The notes beneath the pieces were generated by a model, which saw nothing but the letters and a program-made list of their open reading frames with translations, was not told the origin of the DNA and did no database searches. DNA of 64,000 bases from Gammaproteobacteria bacterium (GTDB taxonomy: Bacteria; Pseudomonadota; Gammaproteobacteria; Steroidobacterales; Foliamicaceae). Both the position numbers and the translations under genes were made by a program. The stretch lies in the NCBI GenBank assembly GCA_009838035.1, contig VXSK01000023.1, positions 138,581-202,580 on the forward strand, in the 5' to 3' direction. This document shows positions 8,268 through 16,216 of this stretch, one piece after another; position 1 is the stretch's first letter, and each line of letters begins with the position of its first letter.

Positions 8268-8842
8268 TCGACGACCTGCGCTCCTCACTGCGCAAGACGC
8301 GCGCGAAACTGAGCGCCGCCAGGCGCGACCAAGCCGCCGAGAGTTGCGCACAACTGGCGCGCACCCTGCCCGCGCTGCAACACGCACGCTGCATCGCCGC
8401 CTACATGGCCCACCGCGGCGAAATGTCCTGCGAGCCGATCATCGACTGGGCGCTGGGGCGTGGTGTGACCATACTGCTGCCCGTGGTAGTCGGACGGCAC
8501 ATGCGGTTCGCCCCATTCCGTCCCGGCGAGGCGCTGACGCCGAACCGTTGGGGAATACTCGAACCGGAATGGCGCCCGGCGCGCTGGGTTAGCGCAAGGC
8601 GGCCGAACGTGGTCCTCCTGCCACTGGTGGCTTTCGACTCCGGTGGCAACCGGCTGGGCCAGGGGGGCGGCTACTACGATCGCGCGTTCGCGTTTCGCAA
8701 TACCGCGAAGAACTGGCGGCGGCCTTTGCTGGTGGGTCTCGGCTACGACTTCCAGCAGGTGGGGCAGCTTGACGTGAAGCCGACCGACGTGCCGGTGGAT
8801 GCGGTGATCACCGAGCGGCAGATCCATGAGTTTCGGCGGTGA
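8264..8842 (+). CDS. 5-formyltetrahydrofolate cyclo-ligase, probable CTG start
   Basis: Converts 5-formyl-THF to 5,10-methenyl-THF with ATP. The C-terminal substrate/ATP loop GGNRLGQGGGYYDRAFAF (about residues 126-143) is diagnostic. From the first ATG in frame (8405) the protein would lack about 47 residues, including the N-terminal helix with basic residues that contributes to ATP binding (LRSSLRKTRAKLSAARRD), which is encoded immediately upstream in the same frame. No ATG, GTG or TTG exists there; the only sensible start is CTG at 8264, overlapping the zapA stop as CTGA, matching the GTGA and ATGA couplings of neighbours. Position after zapA is the usual gammaproteobacterial order (fau/ygfA). 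The start needs experimental proof; a truncated start at 8405 is the alternative. Confidence 0.85.
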   Translation: MIDDLRSSLRKTRAKLSAARRDQAAESCAQLARTLPALQHARCIAAYMAHRGEMSCEPIIDWALGRGVTILLPVVVGRHMRFAPFRPGEALTPNRWGILEPEWRPARWVSARRPNVVLLPLVAFDSGGNRLGQGGGYYDRAFAFRNTAKNWRRPLLVGLGYDFQQVGQLDVKPTDVPVDAVITERQIHEFRR

Positions 8843-8844
8843 TT

Positions 8845-8870
8845 GAGGGCGGGACGCCCTCGTTCCCAGG
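8845..8870. repeat. REP-like palindrome, copy B
   Basis: GAGGGCGGGACGCCCTC followed by CGTTCCCAGG; same layout as copies A, C and D. It begins three bases after the cyclo-ligase stop and lies before the rpiA start region, where its stem could also attenuate transcription. Confidence 0.7.
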
Positions 8871-8948
8871 GTACGCCGCCCGCTCCATATAATGGCGACA
8901 CCCGGGAGCCCGCGAGGCCGTTTCTCGCCCCCGCCACGGTAAAGCCGA

Positions 8949-9626
8949 TTGCGATCGAAAAAGACGGACAAAGAGGCAGCGCTAGCGGCCAAGCGCCACG
9001 CCGCGCGGGCCGCGATTGAGCACATCCGTCACGACTGCCGCCTGGGCGTAGGCACGGGCAGCACCACCAACGAGTTCATCGCCCTACTCCCGGACGTCCG
9101 CGACCGGATCACGACCGTCGCTTCCAGCTCGCAGGCAACCACCGATCTGCTGAACGATCTCGGATTCGAGGTGTCGCCCCTGAGTCAATGCGGCACGCTG
9201 GACCTCTACGTGGACGGCGCCGACGAGACCGACGACCACCGCCGCCTGATCAAGGGCGGCGGCGCAGCGCTGACCGGCGAAAAAATACTCGTGGCGTCCT
9301 CGCGCCGTTTCGTCTGCATCGTGGACGAAACCAAGCGGGTCAAGCTGCTCGGCAAGTTCCCGCTTCCCGTGGAGGTCATCCCGATGGCGCGCTCGGCCGT
9401 GGCCCGCAAGCTCGTTGAAATGCGCGGCCAGCCGCAGTACCGCGAAGGCGTGGTCACCGATTACGGCAACGAGATCCTGGACGTGCACAACCTGAAAATC
9501 CTCGATCCGGTGGAAATGGAAACCGAAATCAACCAGATTCCCGGCGTTGTGACCGTGGGCCTGTTCGCCCGCCACCGCCCCGAAGTCGTGATCGTCGGCA
9601 CAGCAGAAGGCGCCTACTCCCTATAA
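8949..9626 (+). CDS. rpiA: Ribose-5-phosphate isomerase A
   Basis: Interconverts ribose 5-phosphate and ribulose 5-phosphate in the pentose phosphate pathway. At 225 aa it is normal length. Visible motifs: GVGTGSTTNEFI (phosphate loop), YVDGADETDDHRRLIKGGG (catalytic Asp and Lys region), and GKFPLPVEVIP. The start is TTG at 8949, the only start codon that places a full N terminus (KEAALAAKRHAARAAIEHI) in frame; no ATG is available before the conserved region. It is followed eight bases later by a TonB receptor on the same strand. Confidence 0.93.
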   Translation: MRSKKTDKEAALAAKRHAARAAIEHIRHDCRLGVGTGSTTNEFIALLPDVRDRITTVASSSQATTDLLNDLGFEVSPLSQCGTLDLYVDGADETDDHRRLIKGGGAALTGEKILVASSRRFVCIVDETKRVKLLGKFPLPVEVIPMARSAVARKLVEMRGQPQYREGVVTDYGNEILDVHNLKILDPVEMETEINQIPGVVTVGLFARHRPEVVIVGTAEGAYSL

Positions 9627-9633
9627 TCCGGCT

Positions 9634-12270
9634 ATGTTGCGGGGGTATCTAAAGCCGACAGGGTTCGCGCTCGCGCTGGCGCTGGCCGCCCCGCACGCCA
9701 CGGCGCAAACCGAACAAAACGATCCAACCGACCAGTCCGACACGATCGACGAGATTGTCGTCATGGCCAGGACCGGCAGCCGGATCAGCCGGCAGAGCGA
9801 TTCGCCGTCGCCGCTGACGATCCATGAAGGGGCGGACCTGACCGACGCGGGGCTGAAGGACATTCGCGACATGGTGGGGGTGCTCTCGATCAACGCGGGC
9901 GCCGAGAACAACTCCGACAATCTGGATCAGAACTACACGGTAGGCACGGCCAACGTCAATCTGCGCGGGCTGGGCGTCGCCTCCACCCTGGTGCTCGTCA
10001 ACGGCAGGAGGCAGGTGCTTTCCTCGGCGCAGACCGACGACGGGTTCAGTTTCGTGGATCTGGCGGCGCTCACGCCCATGCTCGCCGTGGAACGCGTCGA
10101 GATCCTCAAGGACGGCGCCGCCGCGATTTACGGCTCCGAGGCGGTGGCCGGCGTCGTGAACTTCATCACCCGTAGCGGCTACAACGGCTTCGAGCTGCGA
10201 ACCGAGTTCCGCGCGCGCACCAACGACGGCTCCCAGGAAGACCTGACCGTCGATGCGGTCTATGGCGGCGACTTCGGCGGGGGCGACGGCGGGTTCCTCG
10301 TGGCCGCCAGCTACCTGGACCGCACCAGCCTGATACTGGCAGAAGTCGATTGGCTTAAGCCCTCCACCAGCGGTTTCGGCAATCCGGCCAGCTTCAACGT
10401 GCCGTCCCTGGCACGAACGGTGGCCGATCCGGGTTGCGAGCGCTACGAGGGACTGTTGCAGCAGCTTTCCGGAGGCGGCGAAATCTGCCGTTTCGACTAC
10501 GCCCCGCAAATCACGACGATACCCAACGAACGGCGCCTGCAGCTCTGGGGCCAGGGCGACTGGAACCGGGGCGGCAGAACGGCGCTGTGGGCCGAATTCG
10601 GCTACGCGAAGAACGACATCAACCGCGAGGTGTCGCCCAGCTTTCCGGTGCTGAATACGCCCGTGGTGCCGGCCTATCACCCGGCCAATCCCTACGGCGA
10701 GGACGTGTTCTTCCAGGGACGGCCGTACGGTTACGCGCATCCTCCGGAGGTCAACTACTACGAGCACGAAACCCTGAGGATCGCCGCCGGCATGGAGGGC
10801 GAACTCACGAATTCCGCGTCCTGGAACGTCTCCGTGGTCTGCGGCGCCAACGACGCCCTGCAAAACCCGCGCGACGTGCACATCGCGAACTTCCAGGCCG
10901 CGCTGAACGGCTTCGGCGGCAGCAACTGCGCGGACGCACCCGACCGGACGCCCGGACAGGGCGGCTGCCTGTTCTTCAACCCCTTCAGCTCGAACTTCGA
11001 GGCGGCGCCCGGCTCGCCGCTCGCCAACGGGCGCGAACTGTACGAGTTCATCATCGGCAACTACATCGGCCTGGGCGACTCGCGACTGACGACCGTTGAG
11101 GCCAACATCAACGGCGACCTGCCCGTTTTCGGAGGCGGCTATGCCGTCGGCGCCCAGCACCGCCAACAGTCGCTGGATTTTCGCTACGACACCGTTACCC
11201 GCCATGACGGCTGGGCGTTTCTGATCGGCAACCCCGACTTCGACGCGGACGATTCGGTCTATGCCGTCTATGGCGAGGTCTGGCTGCCGCTGACCGACGT
11301 CCTGGAGGTCACCGGCGCGCTGCGTTACGAGGACTACGGCTCCGGCGTGGGCAATACGCTGGATCCGAAGGTCACGCTGCTCTACCGACCTCTCGACACC
11401 TTGTCGCTGCGGGGTTCTTACAGCACCTCGTTCCGGGCGCCATCGCCGTTTCAGACCCGCGGCGCGCAAACCAACTTCTCCAACATCGTCGATTACGACG
11501 GATCGAGGACCTTCGCCGGACGCCGCACGCTGGGCGACCCCACGCTGCAACCGGAAACGTCAAGCGCATACAACCTGGGCGTGACCTGGCAGGGAAGCGC
11601 ATCCTGGACGCTGAGCGCCGATTTCTGGCGCTACGAGTTCGAGGACGTCCTGCGCAAGGAGAACGCGCAGGCGATCGTGAATGCCGACCCGTTCGACGCG
11701 CGCATCGAAAGGACTTCCGCCGGCACCGTTTCCATCGTCAACGTGGCGTTCATCAATGCCGACCGGATCGAAACCACCGGCGTCGATCTTTCGGCGCGCG
11801 GCAGCGTGGACACGGGCGCCGGACTGTTTTCGGGGTGGGCCGAGGCCACCTGGCTTCTCAGTTATGACGTGACGAACGCGGGCATCGAAATCGACGCGCT
11901 GGGCAAGCTCAATCGGGCCAACGTGGGCGCGCCCAACCAGAGATTCCGGGGCGCGGCCGGCCTGTCCTGGGCCCGGGGGGCGTGGGAAGTCAACGGCCTG
12001 GTGCGCCACGTCGGCGGCTATGAAGACGATGGCGGCGGCTCGATCAACAGCTTCACCACGCTGGACGCGAACGTCCGCTGGTCGCTCGGCGGTATTCCTG
12101 GTTTCGGTGGCGGCCTCGGCGCCGACTACGAGACGACCATCACCCTCGGCGCCGCCAACCTGCTCGACGAAGACCCGCCCTACGTGGCCATAGGCGGTAA
12201 TTACGACCCCCGCTCCGCCGACCCCCGCGGCCGCCGCGTCTTCCTGGGAGTGCGAATCAGAACCCAGTAA
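9634..12270 (+). CDS. TonB-dependent outer-membrane receptor
   Basis: An 878-aa outer-membrane transporter driven by TonB-ExbB-ExbD. The signal peptide (residues 1-24, ending HATAQ) is followed by a TonB-box-like DEIVVMA and a plug domain with VLVNGRRQ and VERVEILKDGAAAIYGSEAVAGVVNFITR. The C-terminal beta-barrel shows the usual repeats (TLSLRGSYSTSFRAPSPF; DPTLQPETSSAYNLGVTW) and ends near GVRIRTQ rather than the more usual terminal aromatic residue. Two to four extracellular-loop cysteines (for example around CERYEG and EICRFDY) may form disulphides. The substrate cannot be told from sequence; no siderophore or vitamin genes are adjacent. Start ATG 9634 is just eight bases after rpiA. Confidence 0.9.
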   Translation: MLRGYLKPTGFALALALAAPHATAQTEQNDPTDQSDTIDEIVVMARTGSRISRQSDSPSPLTIHEGADLTDAGLKDIRDMVGVLSINAGAENNSDNLDQNYTVGTANVNLRGLGVASTLVLVNGRRQVLSSAQTDDGFSFVDLAALTPMLAVERVEILKDGAAAIYGSEAVAGVVNFITRSGYNGFELRTEFRARTNDGSQEDLTVDAVYGGDFGGGDGGFLVAASYLDRTSLILAEVDWLKPSTSGFGNPASFNVPSLARTVADPGCERYEGLLQQLSGGGEICRFDYAPQITTIPNERRLQLWGQGDWNRGGRTALWAEFGYAKNDINREVSPSFPVLNTPVVPAYHPANPYGEDVFFQGRPYGYAHPPEVNYYEHETLRIAAGMEGELTNSASWNVSVVCGANDALQNPRDVHIANFQAALNGFGGSNCADAPDRTPGQGGCLFFNPFSSNFEAAPGSPLANGRELYEFIIGNYIGLGDSRLTTVEANINGDLPVFGGGYAVGAQHRQQSLDFRYDTVTRHDGWAFLIGNPDFDADDSVYAVYGEVWLPLTDVLEVTGALRYEDYGSGVGNTLDPKVTLLYRPLDTLSLRGSYSTSFRAPSPFQTRGAQTNFSNIVDYDGSRTFAGRRTLGDPTLQPETSSAYNLGVTWQGSASWTLSADFWRYEFEDVLRKENAQAIVNADPFDARIERTSAGTVSIVNVAFINADRIETTGVDLSARGSVDTGAGLFSGWAEATWLLSYDVTNAGIEIDALGKLNRANVGAPNQRFRGAAGLSWARGAWEVNGLVRHVGGYEDDGGGSINSFTTLDANVRWSLGGIPGFGGGLGADYETTITLGAANLLDEDPPYVAIGGNYDPRSADPRGRRVFLGVRIRTQ

Positions 12271-12322
12271 ACCGCAATCATGGCAAAATGCCTGCCTCTT
12301 CAAACCCGGAGACCTCAGGCCC

Positions 12323-13765
12323 ATGTCCGCATCCGCCTCATTCGCCCCGATCCACGTCCGCAACCCGCGCACCGGCGAGCGCGACTACGTGCTCAAGCCC
12401 GCCACGCCCGACGAGGTCGCATCCACCGCCGACCGCCTGCGCATGAACCAGCCCGCCTGGCTGGACCTCGGACTGGAGAAGCGCATCGAGGCAATGAACG
12501 CGTTCGCGGACGCCGTGCAGGACAACCGCCAGGCGATCTTCGACGCGCTCTGCGCGGACACGGGACGCGTCCTGATCACGCACATCGAGATCGACAACCT
12601 CAGGCACATGACCGACCGGATGGCCGGCTTCGCCCGCGATCTGATCAAGAAAGAAGCGGCGCGTAACAGTGCGGTGCCCACCATCATGGCGCGCACGCAA
12701 CTGGTCCCCTACCCCCTGGTCGGCATCATCTCGCCCTGGAACTTCCCCTTCCTGCTGGGAATGATCGACTCGGTCCCGGCGCTTCTCGCGGGCAGCGCGA
12801 TCCTCTACAAGCCCAGCGAGATCACGCCCCGCCACGCGGACCCCGTTCGCGAGTGCTTCGCCCAGGTCCCCGGACTTGCGGACGTGGTCGATTACGCGAT
12901 GGGCGCCGGGGCGACCGGCGAGGCCGTGATCGACAACACCGACGCCGTCTGCTTCACGGGCAGCGTGCGCACCGGGCGCATCGTCGCCGAACGCGCGGCC
13001 GGCAATTTCATCCCCGCGTTCCTGGAAATGGGCGGCAAGGACCCGGCCATCGTCCTGGAGTCGGCCGATCTGGAGCGCACCGCCCAGGTCCTGTTGCGTG
13101 GTTCGGTCGCGGCGACGGGCCAGGCCTGCCAGTCCGTGGAGCGCATCTACGTGGCCCGCCCGCTGCACGACGCGCTGGTCGAGCGCCTCGCGGAGTTGGC
13201 CTCCAACGTAACGCTCAATACCGAAGCACCCGACAAGGGCCACATCGGCCCGCTGATCTTCGAGAAGCAGCTCGCGACCATCCAGTCGCACATCGACGAC
13301 GCCGTCGAAAAGGGCGCGACCGTGCATTGCGGAGGCAAGCACGTCGATAACGGCGGCACCTGGTATCCGGCGACCGTCGTGAGCGGTGTCAACCACACGA
13401 TGCGCATCATGACCGACGAGACCTTCGGCCCCGTGCTGCCCGTCATGCCCTTCGACAGCATCGAGGAGGCCGTCGAACTGGCCAACGATTCGCGCTACGG
13501 CCTCAGCGCCAACGTCTTCGCCGGCAGCGAGGAAGAAGGCGTGGAAGTGGGCCGGCGCCTGAACGGCGGCGTTATCAGCGTCAACGAAGCATCGCTGTCC
13601 GGCTCGGTCCACGAATTCGAGCAGGAACCCTTCAACCTCTCGGGCCTGGGCCGCTCCCGCATGGGCCCCGCCGGCGTCGAACGCTTCTACCGCCACAAGC
13701 TCATCCTCTCCGACTCGTCTCCCGAAGCCCGCAACATCGACGCCTACGCCGAACCTGCCACGTAA
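12323..13765 (+). CDS. NAD(P)-dependent aldehyde dehydrogenase
   Basis: Cytosolic ALDH-superfamily enzyme of 480 aa oxidising an aldehyde to a carboxylate. Visible: GIISPWNFPFLL (cofactor and catalytic Asn), LYKPSEITPRH (adenosine-ribose Lys), FTGSVRTGRIVAE (nucleotide turn), LEMGGKDPAIV (general-base Glu) and GQACQSVERIYV (catalytic Cys). The EEAVELANDSRYGLSANVF and DETFGPVLPVMPFD segments are standard. The specific aldehyde is not determinable; succinate-semialdehyde or aromatic aldehydes are both possible. It stands alone after the TonB receptor, and a REP-like palindrome follows its stop. Confidence 0.88.
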   Translation: MSASASFAPIHVRNPRTGERDYVLKPATPDEVASTADRLRMNQPAWLDLGLEKRIEAMNAFADAVQDNRQAIFDALCADTGRVLITHIEIDNLRHMTDRMAGFARDLIKKEAARNSAVPTIMARTQLVPYPLVGIISPWNFPFLLGMIDSVPALLAGSAILYKPSEITPRHADPVRECFAQVPGLADVVDYAMGAGATGEAVIDNTDAVCFTGSVRTGRIVAERAAGNFIPAFLEMGGKDPAIVLESADLERTAQVLLRGSVAATGQACQSVERIYVARPLHDALVERLAELASNVTLNTEAPDKGHIGPLIFEKQLATIQSHIDDAVEKGATVHCGGKHVDNGGTWYPATVVSGVNHTMRIMTDETFGPVLPVMPFDSIEEAVELANDSRYGLSANVFAGSEEEGVEVGRRLNGGVISVNEASLSGSVHEFEQEPFNLSGLGRSRMGPAGVERFYRHKLILSDSSPEARNIDAYAEPAT

Positions 13766-13777
13766 CCTGGGAGAATG

Positions 13778-13805
13778 CCTGGGAGGGAGGTCGTCCCGAC
13801 CTCCC
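13778..13805. repeat. REP-like palindrome, copy C
   Basis: CCTGGGAGGGAGGTCG then TCCCGACCTCCC; relative to copies A, B and D one base changes on each side of the stem (GGGAGGTCG pairs with CGACCTCCC), so pairing is kept. It lies between the aldehyde dehydrogenase and the tRNA-Pro gene. Confidence 0.7.
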
Positions 13806-13851
13806 AAACCCCCGCCAGTGTTATCATGCCCCCCGCTGGCTCGGCACGCGG

Positions 13852-13928
13852 CGGGGTATGGCGCAGTCTGGTAGCGCGTCTGCTTTGGGAGCAGAAGGTC
13901 AACGGTTCAAATCCGTTTACCCCGACCA
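13852..13928 (+). tRNA. tRNA-Pro (TGG)
   Basis: The seven-base acceptor CGGGGTA pairs with TACCCCG; the anticodon stem TCTGC/GCAGA encloses loop TTTGGGA with anticodon TGG; the T-loop GTTCAAATC is present. The CCA end is encoded. 77 bases. First of four clustered tRNA genes. Confidence 0.95.
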
Positions 13929-13970
13929 CTGCGCCAATGGGCCGCCGCTTTCCCGGACTAACCAGTCGAT

Positions 13971-14047
13971 GCGCCTGTAGCTCAACCGGATAGAGCATCG
14001 GCCTTCTAAGCCGGTGGTTGCAGGTTCGAGTCCTGCCAGGCGCGCCA
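13971..14047 (+). tRNA. tRNA-Arg (TCT)
   Basis: Acceptor GCGCCTG pairs with CAGGCGC; the anticodon loop CTTCTAA reads TCT; the T-arm GGTTCGAGTCC is canonical; CCA is encoded. 77 bases. Confidence 0.95.
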
Positions 14048-14097
14048 TCGGCGAAAGCGGCGCCCCAGACGGCGGGCCGGGCAGCAGCATCAACCGT

Positions 14098-14174
14098 GGT
14101 GGGCGTAGCTCAGTTGGTAGAGCCCCAGATTGTGGATCTGGTCGTCGTGGGTTCGAGTCCCATCGTCCACCCCA
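14098..14174 (+). tRNA. tRNA-His (GTG)
   Basis: The acceptor GTGGGCG pairs with CGTCCAC (one G-T); the anticodon loop TTGTGGA reads GTG. The extra 5' G expected for tRNA-His (base 14098) faces discriminator C at 14171, and CCA follows. Confidence 0.95.
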
Positions 14175-14240
14175 CCCTTTATCGCCGGCTGTGGCAATAT
14201 TGCACCTCCACCGGCTGGCGCACCACGCCAAACCCACACT

Positions 14241-14314
14241 GGGCCGTTAGCTCAACTAGGTAGAGCAGTGGACTCTTAATCCATTGGTTGCGGGTTCGAT
14301 TCCCTCACGGCCCA
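14241..14314 (+). tRNA. tRNA-Lys (CTT), no encoded CCA
   Basis: Acceptor GGGCCGT pairs with ACGGCCC; the loop CTCTTAA reads CTT; the T-arm GGTTCGATTCC is canonical. Unlike the three tRNA genes before it, the discriminator A is followed by CTT, not CCA. The accessory island begins right after it, so this may be an integration site whose 3' end was replaced. Confidence 0.93.
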
Positions 14315-14368
14315 CTTCTTACTCAAGTAAAGCAAAATAAAACAGACGCGCGGGTCAATTCGGTGCCG

Positions 14369-16216
14369 TCATGCCGCTTCCTCGACCGGCGGATCTCCAC
14401 ATGCGACACAATTGTTCTCCGGCCAATCTCGATCAACCGTTCTTATTCCCGAGTCGTTCTCTCCGTGTTCGATTAGCCATTCGTCGCTCAAGAGCCCACC
14501 AAGCTCAGCAATGCGGCGCGTTGATGTAGCGAAGACGCGGCTGATTGAACGAGAAGGGGGGCTTAGCAAACAGTCCAGTGCCATATCGCTGATCATTGCG
14601 GTCACGTAGCTAAGCTCTACGGGACCATAAGGGTCGTAATGCGCGCCGCAGGCTGGCTCCTCTTGGCTAGGATCTCCGCCGTCTGGCCACTTTGCAACCC
14701 TAAAGGACGGCGACCCCGTCTGGCTGATGTGGCATTGAAAACACCCGCCTTTCCGCACGATAGCCACAGCATGACCCGCACAGGCATGTGCTTCCGTCCA
14801 ACCGTAAAGGATCGGGCTCTGCCGACCCTGTTCCACATGCCAGCGATTAAGTGCGCTTTCGGCGCCCCAACTCCCGGTAGCTGCGATGATCAAATCTGCC
14901 TTCCCCAGGAGTTCAGGTTCGTTGCGCAAGAACTCCTGTAGGGAGCAAGTTCGGCTGTCGATCCTAAGATGAGGAAAGTCGGCTTGCAGTCGCTTGGCCA
15001 AGGACTCCGCTTTGTTAAGGCCAACCGCCGTAGCACCCAGCGGATGTCGACCGACATTTGGCCAACTCAAAGTATCAACATCAACCAGAATGATGTTGCC
15101 AACCCCCGCCTGCGCAAGCGTGCAGGCAACTGGCGAGCCAACCGATCCACACCCAAACACAACAACCGTGGAATCCAGTAGCCGAGCAGTTCGAGGATCG
15201 CGTCCACGTCCATGCACCCAGTGCGCGTCCGCACGCTGTATCGAACTTCGGATGACCGGACTAAATCCAAAAAATCGACGAAGTAACAAAGGCTTCGGTG
15301 TGCGTCCCGGTCTGAAACCCTTTGACAGCGGGTCAGTAACCGAATGCGGACGAGAATGCGTAGTTCTTGGGTTTGAGGCCTTGACCGCGATGAGACCAGA
15401 TCCACCTCGTCCGCGTGCCCCGAGCAGAGCAACCACTTGGTCGGGCTCGCCGACCGCGGCTTGCGCCAGGGCTGAAGCTGCATCCTGTCCTGCATTAACT
15501 GCCAATACATGCAAGTCGGACGCCGTTTCGGGATATTCAACCGGGAGCGGCGGCTTCGACAGCCAAATGAAGGCAGCCTCCTCGGTCTTTGCATGGGCAT
15601 CGGTACCGAAACGGCGACGCACCCACCGCATTAAGGTGCTCTCGTCCTCTCCCGCAATCTCAAGGCCGTCATCTCTCCAGACACGCACGACGCGAGAAGG
15701 CGGCTCCGGAGTAAGCAGGCTGAAGAAACGTGTGCCGTCCTCATGTGACTTGTACTGCCAGTAGGTCAAAAACTCTTCGCGAAAGTCCCGCTCGATGATT
15801 GACCCTTCCAATAGGTCTTCGACTAACTGAACGGACCGCCCCAAAAGGTTCTCAGCCACAGCGCATGGATCGTCGGGGTCGCACTCCGCCATGTTGGGCA
15901 GCAAACACATAATGCCGTCGCTTTCCACATGGGGCCAAGTCATGAACGGTGGGTGGTCAACCAACGCGGTGCGAACCGGGACAGACGGAAAACCAGCGGT
16001 GGCCACTAGATCGATGTGGCGCACGATCTCGTCAGAAAAAGTGACACCTATCCGCCAGCCAGCGACAAATTGGCGGCGCGGATAGCACCTCCGCATCATC
16101 CGCGCATCCAGCCGTTCGGGGGCCTGCTCCGTCCGCTCGCGTAGACGCGCCTCTAGTTGAAGCGCCATCCGACGCCCGCTGAGTGGCAACGCTGTCTCAG
16201 GCAGAGCGGCCGCCAC
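14369..16216 (-). CDS. cap2: CBASS Cap2: E2-E1 fusion that conjugates the CD-NTase
   Basis: A 615-aa two-domain ubiquitin-transfer-like protein. The N-terminal third is E2-like: HVESDGIMCLLPN places the presumed E2 catalytic Cys at residue 104. The C-terminal half is a ThiF/E1 adenylation domain with nucleotide loop FGCGSVGSPVA (about 354-364), the acidic strand VDVDTLSWPNVGRH, and a likely E1 catalytic Cys in EPACGAHYDPYG (about Cys523). CFQC (492-495) and CVAC near the C terminus could form a structural zinc site. In known type II CBASS, Cap2 attaches the C terminus of the CD-NTase to target proteins, priming cyclic nucleotide synthesis, and Cap3 (JAB protease) reverses it. No Cap3 gene follows: only 54 bases separate this gene from tRNA-Lys. 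Start ATG at 16216 overlaps the CD-NTase end by 20 bases; Met17 is an alternative start. Confidence 0.88.
   Translation of the reverse strand: MAAALPETALPLSGRRMALQLEARLRERTEQAPERLDARMMRRCYPRRQFVAGWRIGVTFSDEIVRHIDLVATAGFPSVPVRTALVDHPPFMTWPHVESDGIMCLLPNMAECDPDDPCAVAENLLGRSVQLVEDLLEGSIIERDFREEFLTYWQYKSHEDGTRFFSLLTPEPPSRVVRVWRDDGLEIAGEDESTLMRWVRRRFGTDAHAKTEEAAFIWLSKPPLPVEYPETASDLHVLAVNAGQDAASALAQAAVGEPDQVVALLGARGRGGSGLIAVKASNPRTTHSRPHSVTDPLSKGFRPGRTPKPLLLRRFFGFSPVIRSSIQRADAHWVHGRGRDPRTARLLDSTVVVFGCGSVGSPVACTLAQAGVGNIILVDVDTLSWPNVGRHPLGATAVGLNKAESLAKRLQADFPHLRIDSRTCSLQEFLRNEPELLGKADLIIAATGSWGAESALNRWHVEQGRQSPILYGWTEAHACAGHAVAIVRKGGCFQCHISQTGSPSFRVAKWPDGGDPSQEEPACGAHYDPYGPVELSYVTAMISDMALDCLLSPPSRSISRVFATSTRRIAELGGLLSDEWLIEHGENDSGIRTVDRDWPENNCVACGDPPVEEAA

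Noticed and set aside
8843..8948. 6S RNA or other RNA gene near the cyclo-ligase
   Set aside because: The gap is only about 105 bases and holds a REP-like palindrome; no 6S-like secondary structure is apparent.
9649..11550. Long open frame (633 aa) on the minus strand opposite the TonB receptor
   Set aside because: Shadow frame; composition is typical of antisense reading and no motif is present, while the plus strand encodes a clear receptor.
14241..14330. Attachment-site direct repeat for an integrative element
   Set aside because: tRNA-Lys is a suspicious boundary, but I found no second copy of its 3' end in the window, so no attachment-site pair can be claimed.
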